Part shown: piece by piece, positions 6,726 through 10,089 of the stretch
Numbering within the stretch: the first letter of the stretch is position 1
Layout: the number at the start of each line of letters is the position of its first letter
Assembly (NCBI GenBank): GCA_002404055.1
Contig: DHIZ01000089.1
Span: 1,234 to 11,322 of the forward strand
From: Chloroflexi bacterium UBA4733
GTDB taxonomy: Bacteria > Chloroflexota > UBA4733
Length of the DNA: 10,089 nt
Reading direction: 5' to 3'
Position numbers and translations under genes: made by a program
The notes under the pieces: model-generated
The model's input: the letters and a program-made list of their open reading frames with translations, nothing else
What the model was told of the DNA's origin: nothing
Database searches by the model: none

Positions 6726-7970
6726 TTACAGCACGTGGCGCAGTGGCGTCAGGATGGTCTCGCCCAGCCGAGACCATCCGGGACGGGCATCCCAGCGCTC
6801 CAGCAGGATTTCGGTGGCGTTGGTCTTGTCTTGAGCGAACAGCGCCTCCATCTGCCGGGCGAGCGGGCGGCTGTAGATTTCCACGTTAATCTCGTAGTTG
6901 CCGACGGCGCTCAAGCGGTCGAGGTTGGCGGTGCCGATGGTCGACCACTCGCCGTCGATCGTGCAGGTCTTGGCGTGGATCATCGCTCTGTAGCCGAAGA
7001 GGTGGATGCCGGCGCGCAGGCAGCGGGAGAAATAGCCGCGCGCCAGCCAGTCGGCCACCGGGTGGTTGGAGTGGTAGGGCAGGAGCACTTCCACCCGGAC
7101 GCCCCGTTCCGCCGCGCTGACCAGCGCGTGCAACAGGGTGCCATCGGGGATGAAGTAGGCGTTCGTGATCAGCACATGCTGCTCGGCGCGGTCGATCGCG
7201 GCGATGTACATGTCGCGGATCGGGAAGCTCAGCCGCAGGGCGTTGGTGTCGCGCACGACGATGCGGGGGTCGAACTGGCGCGGATAGTGGCGCTTAATAC
7301 GCCGCTCAGCGGGGCAATGCTCGTTCCAGAAATCGACGAACTGCTGGGCCAGTTGGGCCGCCGCCGGCCCGTCGACGCGCAGGTGCGTGTCACGCCACTC
7401 CGTGGCATAGAGGTCGCCCAGGTTGTACCCGCCGATGAAGCCGACGCGGCCATCGACGATGAGCAGCTTGCGGTGATCCAATGCGTAACGGCGGGGATCG
7501 AGCACCTGCCAGGGCCGTCGGATCGCCTGATACTCGATGGCATGGACCGAAGGCGGAAAGACCTTGAAGGCGTGGGGGACGATCATGTTGCCGAAGCCGT
7601 CAAAGATGACGCGAACCGCGACATCCGCCTGCGCCTTGCGGATCAGGAGTTCCTTGAATGCCTGCCCGACGGCGTCGTCTTTCCAGATGAAGGTCTCCAG
7701 GTAAATGCTCTCCTCCGCCGCGTCCATGGCGGCCAGCATGGCGTCGTACAGGTCGCGGCCATAGCTGTAGATCTGGAGCGCGTTCTCGTTGATGCGGACC
7801 GGCGGCAGGGTGGCGTGCGGGAACCCTTGCGCCTGCTCCCGCCGTCGCCGCCCGGCCGCAATCGCCCAGAGCGCGGTGACGACGCCGGCTTGCAGCAGGG
7901 CGACGACAGTCGCGCCCGCCCACACCAGTCGCACCAACCAGCGAGAACGGTGGGCCAGCACACGCATCAT
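6726..7970 (-). CDS. Phospholipase D / cardiolipin synthase-like protein
   Basis: A 414-aa member of the PLD superfamily with two HKD motifs. HKD1 is HRKLLIVDG (H166, K168, D173) followed by GFIGGYN; HKD2 is HAKTCTIDG (H332, K334, D339) followed by STIGTANLD. Two histidines from one chain form the active site, which transfers phosphatidyl groups; bacterial cardiolipin synthases join phosphatidylglycerol or related lipids. One N-terminal membrane helix (~15-39, LVWAGATVVALLQAGVV) is followed by an RRRR stretch, so the catalytic part is probably membrane-tethered on the cytoplasmic side. WRDTHLRVDGPAA and ITNAYFIPD are typical of cardiolipin synthase-like proteins. I chose the ATG at 7968-7970 because the upstream extension (to 8207) is Arg-rich and not protein-like. 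No good Shine-Dalgarno is seen. Most cardiolipin synthases have two N-terminal helices and ~480 aa, so this is a shorter form; another phospholipase or phosphatidyltransferase role is possible. Confidence 0.87.
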   Translation of the reverse strand: MMRVLAHRSRWLVRLVWAGATVVALLQAGVVTALWAIAAGRRRREQAQGFPHATLPPVRINENALQIYSYGRDLYDAMLAAMDAAEESIYLETFIWKDDAVGQAFKELLIRKAQADVAVRVIFDGFGNMIVPHAFKVFPPSVHAIEYQAIRRPWQVLDPRRYALDHRKLLIVDGRVGFIGGYNLGDLYATEWRDTHLRVDGPAAAQLAQQFVDFWNEHCPAERRIKRHYPRQFDPRIVVRDTNALRLSFPIRDMYIAAIDRAEQHVLITNAYFIPDGTLLHALVSAAERGVRVEVLLPYHSNHPVADWLARGYFSRCLRAGIHLFGYRAMIHAKTCTIDGEWSTIGTANLDRLSAVGNYEINVEIYSRPLARQMEALFAQDKTNATEILLERWDARPGWSRLGETILTPLRHVL

Positions 7971-8209
7971 CGTTGCATCGCCAGCAAACCGTGCTCCTCT
8001 GTTTCGCTCCGGCAACGGTGGTTGAGGGTAGCACAGCAGCGAGAAACGCGTGAGAGCAGAAAGACCACGCCTGGCGGTGATCCAAGGGCCAACGCATCGC
8101 GTATAGAAGGGTACAAGTCCCACTCGGGGCGGCACGCAACGGCAGCGTAACTGTGCACTGCCGATCCGCTCGAGTGGGTACAGAGAGTGATGGAGCACAT
8201 GATTCAAGA

Positions 8210-8244
8210 AGAGTTCCTTTCCCTACGAAAGAAAGGAGAACTCT
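8210..8244 (+). promoter_or_regulatory. Hairpin sequestering the ribosome binding site of the ferritin-like gene
   Basis: AGAGTTCCTTTC (8210-8221) can pair with GAAAGGAGAACTCT (8231-8244), leaving a 2-nt bulge and a 9-nt loop. The right arm contains the ribosome binding site AAGGAG (8233-8238), 7 nt before the ATG at 8246. In the folded state the site would be base-paired and the start codon sits right at the stem base. This would allow control of translation by temperature, a protein or an unfolding ribosome; no known riboswitch is recognised. Confidence 0.55.
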
Positions 8245-8245
8245 C

Positions 8246-8911
8246 ATGGCTGATCTCGACATCTTGAACTATGCCCTGACCCTGGAGCACCTCGAGGACA
8301 TGATGTACCAGAAGGCGATCGCCAGCGGCTCGCTGTCTGGTCGGGCCTTGCAGTTGGCGCAGGAGTTCGGCGCGGCGGAGCATCAGCACGCCGTCACCCT
8401 GACCTCCGTCATTAGCCAGATGGGCGGCACGCCGGTTGCCGCTCGTGCCGGCTACAACTTCCCGGCCTTCAGCGATCAGGCGTCGACCTTGAGCTTCCTG
8501 ATCAAGATCGAAGACACGGGCGTCGGCGCCTACCTTGGGCAGGTCGGCAGCATCCAGGCCGGCGCCATTCTCGGCGCTGCCGCCAGCATCTATGCGGTAG
8601 AAGCGTTGCACACGGCGGCGCTGCGCACGCTGGTCGGCATGCCGGCCAACCCGAACGGCGCCTTTGAGAAGCCGCTCGACATGGCAACCGTGCTGGCCGC
8701 CGCCGGTCTCTTGCTCGGCCCCGCAGCCGGCGCAACCAGCACCGCACCTGCCGCCGCGCCGGCCGCCCAGGTTCCTGCCCAGATGCCGAACACCGGCGCT
8801 GGCGGGATGGCCCAGCCGGGTATGTCCCCGGTCGCTGTCGTGGCAGCCGGTGCTGCGGCGATCGCGGTCGGCGCCGCGTTGCGCAACCGAACGAGCGAAG
8901 ACAACAGCTAG
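8246..8911 (+). CDS. Ferritin-like domain protein with C-terminal MPNTG sorting-like tail
   Basis: A 221-aa protein whose first ~150 residues match the Ferritin_2 / desiccation-related ferritin-like group. Candidate di-iron ligands occur in the expected order over four helices: E14 (LEHLED), E45 and H48 (AAEHQHA), E89 (IKIEDTG), E119 and H122 (VEALHTA). Residues ~155-178 are an Ala/Pro-rich linker, followed by MPNTG (180-184), a Gly-rich gap, a hydrophobic Ala/Val segment (~194-212) and the polar tail RNRTSEDNS. This is the layout of a sortase sorting signal, with Met in place of Leu. There is no N-terminal signal peptide from the ATG at 8246, which is fixed by the AAGGAG site 7 nt upstream. 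The hydrophobic segment could alternatively act as a tail anchor. Function is unknown for this group; iron binding or stress protection is plausible. The gene is monocistronic, divergent from the phospholipase gene, and closed by a strong terminator. Confidence 0.85.
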   Translation: MADLDILNYALTLEHLEDMMYQKAIASGSLSGRALQLAQEFGAAEHQHAVTLTSVISQMGGTPVAARAGYNFPAFSDQASTLSFLIKIEDTGVGAYLGQVGSIQAGAILGAAASIYAVEALHTAALRTLVGMPANPNGAFEKPLDMATVLAAAGLLLGPAAGATSTAPAAAPAAQVPAQMPNTGAGGMAQPGMSPVAVVAAGAAAIAVGAALRNRTSEDNS

Positions 8912-8918
8912 TGTTGTC
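8900..8918 (+). repeat. Small hairpin spanning the stop codon
   Basis: GACAACA (8900-8906) pairs with TGTTGTC (8912-8918) around a 5-nt loop that includes most of the TAG stop. It is the first of three consecutive hairpins at the 3' end of the ferritin-like gene. Confidence 0.45.
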
Positions 8919-8919
8919 C

Positions 8920-8954
8920 GTGGGTGGGAGGTCGCAACGCTGCTTCCCACCCAC
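8920..8954 (+). repeat. 10-bp stem hairpin ahead of the terminator
   Basis: GTGGGTGGGA (8920-8929) pairs perfectly with TCCCACCCAC (8945-8954) across a 15-nt loop. It has no T-run of its own and may protect the transcript's 3' end or support termination at the following hairpin. Confidence 0.6.
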
Positions 8955-8963
8955 AGGCCCTTT

Positions 8964-9008
8964 CCGGTAACGGCACGGCGTCAATACGCCGTGCCGTTAC
9001 CGGTTTTT
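8964..9008 (+). terminator. Strong Rho-independent terminator
   Basis: A perfect 17-bp stem (8964-8980 with 8987-9003; ends CCGGTAAC / GTTACCGG) with the loop TCAATA is followed directly by TTTTT (9004-9008). It ends the ferritin-like transcript 53 nt after the stop codon. The opposite strand lacks a T-run after the stem, so it works only in the plus direction. Confidence 0.92.
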
Positions 9009-9180
9009 CGTTCCAGCCCGACCAGGCGAGACGCCACCCCTGCTCCCCTCCATCCCCCTTCCTACCCTGGGGAAGGTGGTGCAACTCCACCTGTGGTCAC
9101 TGCCCCCACCACGCACGACGTTTGTTGCATTTTCCCACAGCCTGGCTCGCTACGTTGTCAGAATGAGCACTCAGTCTCGG

Positions 9181-9582
9181 TCAGTGAGCGCCAGCGCCGC
9201 CTCGGCAAACGAGGTGGGCAAAGCCGCGCAGTCCACTGGATTCGTCTTCAATGATCCACACGGGCATACGCGCGCTGATGATCCCGGCCATTGGCCCCAC
9301 GGCGTCCTGGTCGTGCGCCGACCCGAAGGTGATCGCTCCCGAGCCGACGAGCGCGTCCGCTTCGTCCAGCGTGTCGGCCAGCCCTTCATAGACGAGCGCG
9401 CCGGCAACAGCGCCGCGCATCGGACCGCACATCCGGTCCCAGGCGATTGGCGGCACAGCGTGCAGGATGGTGCGCGGCGTCATGCCGGGGATGACTTCCA
9501 GCGCCGGCTGGATGTCGACAGCGCACGGGTGGGATTGCTCAAAGCGCTCGACGAGGTCGGTATTGATGGTGTCTAAACTCAT
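9181..9582 (-). CDS. DUF1116 (YlbE-like) protein, C-terminally truncated
   Basis: The first ~115 residues match the N-terminal part of DUF1116 proteins, the family of E. coli YlbE, often linked to FdrA and carbamoyl/allantoin metabolism. Seen here are [20 protein letters not shown] (residues 39-58), the ALVYEGLAD helix (62-70) and [20 protein letters not shown] (94-113). The usual family continuation, with a conserved Asn-Arg and Leu-Asn-Glu-Gly pattern, degrades after DESSG, and the frame stops at residue 133, whereas relatives exceed 400 residues. A neighbouring frame gives [19 protein letters not shown] and stops at 9171, which might be the true C-terminal end after an internal deletion and frameshift. 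The start at 9580-9582 has GGGGGG 4 nt upstream and overlaps the preceding stop in an ATGA, so it is translationally coupled. Catalytic function of the family is not established. Probably a pseudogene. Confidence 0.7.
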   Translation of the reverse strand: MSLDTINTDLVERFEQSHPCAVDIQPALEVIPGMTPRTILHAVPPIAWDRMCGPMRGAVAGALVYEGLADTLDEADALVGSGAITFGSAHDQDAVGPMAGIISARMPVWIIEDESSGLRGFAHLVCRGGAGAH

Positions 9583-10089
9583 GTTGCCCCCCAAATGGCG
9601 TATTCGCAGACGGCTGAGGGCCAGTGCGGGGAGTCAACAATGACATGCAGGCGGGCGGCGCCGGGGAGGTCAACGGTGACCGACAATGGAGGAGCGTACC
9701 AGCGCACCCGCCGGTTATCGGCATCGCCGTCGCCGGGGAATGCTCCGCGCTCCTGGCGCATCTTGCTGGCGGTCTGCCAGGTCCGAATGATCGTTTCCCC
9801 CACCCGACCCATCGCCTGACTGTCGGAACTGGTCATGCTGATCGCGCCGAGGTCGTGCAACACGTCTTCGGCGGCGATCGTCTCGGCGCGAATGCGCGAC
9901 TCGGCGAAGGCCACATCTTCGCGCACCTGCGGGTCGAGGTGGTGGCAGACCATCAACATATCCAGGTGCTCCTGGATCGTGTTGACCGTGTAGGGCCGAG
10001 TGGGGTTGGTGCTGGAGGGCAGCACGTTGGGCAGGCCGGCTACCCGAATGATGTCGGGGGCGTGGCCGCCGCCCGCGCCCTCGGTGTGG
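9579..10089 (-). CDS. ureC: Urease alpha subunit fragment with foreign C-terminus
   Basis: The frame enters from the right edge with [14 protein letters not shown] and runs 169 residues. In Klebsiella urease numbering it starts at nickel ligand H272 and aligns without gaps: C319 and catalytic H320 (MVCHHLD), R336 (SRIR) and nickel ligand D360 ([12 protein letters not shown]) are all present. The match is strong up to NRRVR (about residue 400), where true urease continues to about 567 with a conserved Tyr-Ile-Ala-Lys and Asn-Pro segment. Here a different 40-residue tail (9582-9701) begins with WYAPPLSV and ends with CEYAIWGAT. The tail has the pattern of the end of a secreted carbohydrate-binding NPCBM-like domain, but that is a weak guess. 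The C-terminal part of the barrel and composite domain is lost, so the product is unlikely to be an active urease. The stop overlaps the DUF1116 start (ATGA). Neighbouring urease subunits would lie beyond the right edge, if present. Confidence 0.85.
   Translation of the reverse strand, partial: HTEGAGGGHAPDIIRVAGLPNVLPSSTNPTRPYTVNTIQEHLDMLMVCHHLDPQVREDVAFAESRIRAETIAAEDVLHDLGAISMTSSDSQAMGRVGETIIRTWQTASKMRQERGAFPGDGDADNRRVRWYAPPLSVTVDLPGAARLHVIVDSPHWPSAVCEYAIWGAT

Noticed and set aside
8079..8107. TATAGA at 8102-8107 as a -10 box for the ferritin-like gene
   Set aside because: No convincing -35 box at the right distance; too weak to list.
6426..8150. A 574-codon open frame on the plus strand across the dehydrogenase and phospholipase genes
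   Set aside because: It is antisense to two genes with intact catalytic motifs and crosses their intergenic gap; no domain is visible.
8153..8245. Upstream extension of the ferritin-like ORF by 31 codons
   Set aside because: The ATG at 8246 has an excellent ribosome binding site, and the extension is not similar to a signal peptide or to the ferritin fold.
9010..9170. Possible short gene in the 3' gap before the DUF1116 remnant
   Set aside because: The short frames have no start signals or protein-like composition; only a small GGTGG/CCACC hairpin near 9076-9092 is visible.

Overview
The DNA is high-GC with GTG as well as ATG starts. Gene content and a GC-rich hairpin repeat with a GGGCGTAT..ATACGCCC core suggest a Chloroflexota-like bacterium (for example a Thermomicrobia or Anaerolineae relative). 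This placement is inference; no rRNA or other phylogenetic marker is present. No tRNA, rRNA or CRISPR array was seen.

Layout. (1) Positions 1-896 (minus): remains of an insertion sequence, with a small unknown ORF whose stop overlaps the GTG start of a DDE integrase/transposase that runs off the left edge. (2) 1189-3585 (plus): a large restriction-type helicase-nuclease (type III Res / BPTD_3080-like). It keeps DEAH, SAT, motif V/VI and a C-terminal PD-ExK nuclease, but its 5' end, including the Walker A motif, is gone where it meets the IS-side DNA. (3) 3582-5375 (minus, converging with a 3-nt overlap): a soluble histidine kinase carrying an N-terminal MerR/excisionase-like HTH and a MEDS sensory domain, which is a DcmR-like regulator fused to a kinase. 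(4) 5540-5636: a large inverted repeat built from two hairpins. (5) 5671-6606 (minus): short-chain dehydrogenase. (6) 6726-7970 (minus): membrane-anchored phospholipase D / cardiolipin-synthase-like protein. (7) 8246-8911 (plus): ferritin-like protein with a sortase-like MPNTG tail, a hairpin over its ribosome binding site and a strong intrinsic terminator. (8) 9181-10089 (minus): urease alpha subunit cut off after residue ~400 (Klebsiella numbering) and given an unrelated 40-residue end, then a 4-nt overlap into a DUF1116 (YlbE-like) protein that is also cut short.

The middle (3.6-8.9 kb) holds intact, mostly single-gene units. Both ends hold broken or chimeric genes, so the window looks like an accessory region shaped by insertion, deletion and gene decay. 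No complete multi-gene pathway is visible. The kinase has no response regulator nearby, the restriction gene has no methyltransferase in view, and the urease lacks its other subunits here.

The points most worth follow-up are the HTH-MEDS-kinase fusion, the ferritin-like protein with a sorting-signal-like tail but no signal peptide, the sequestered ribosome binding site, the nested inverted repeat, and the gene junctions at about 1245 and 9702.
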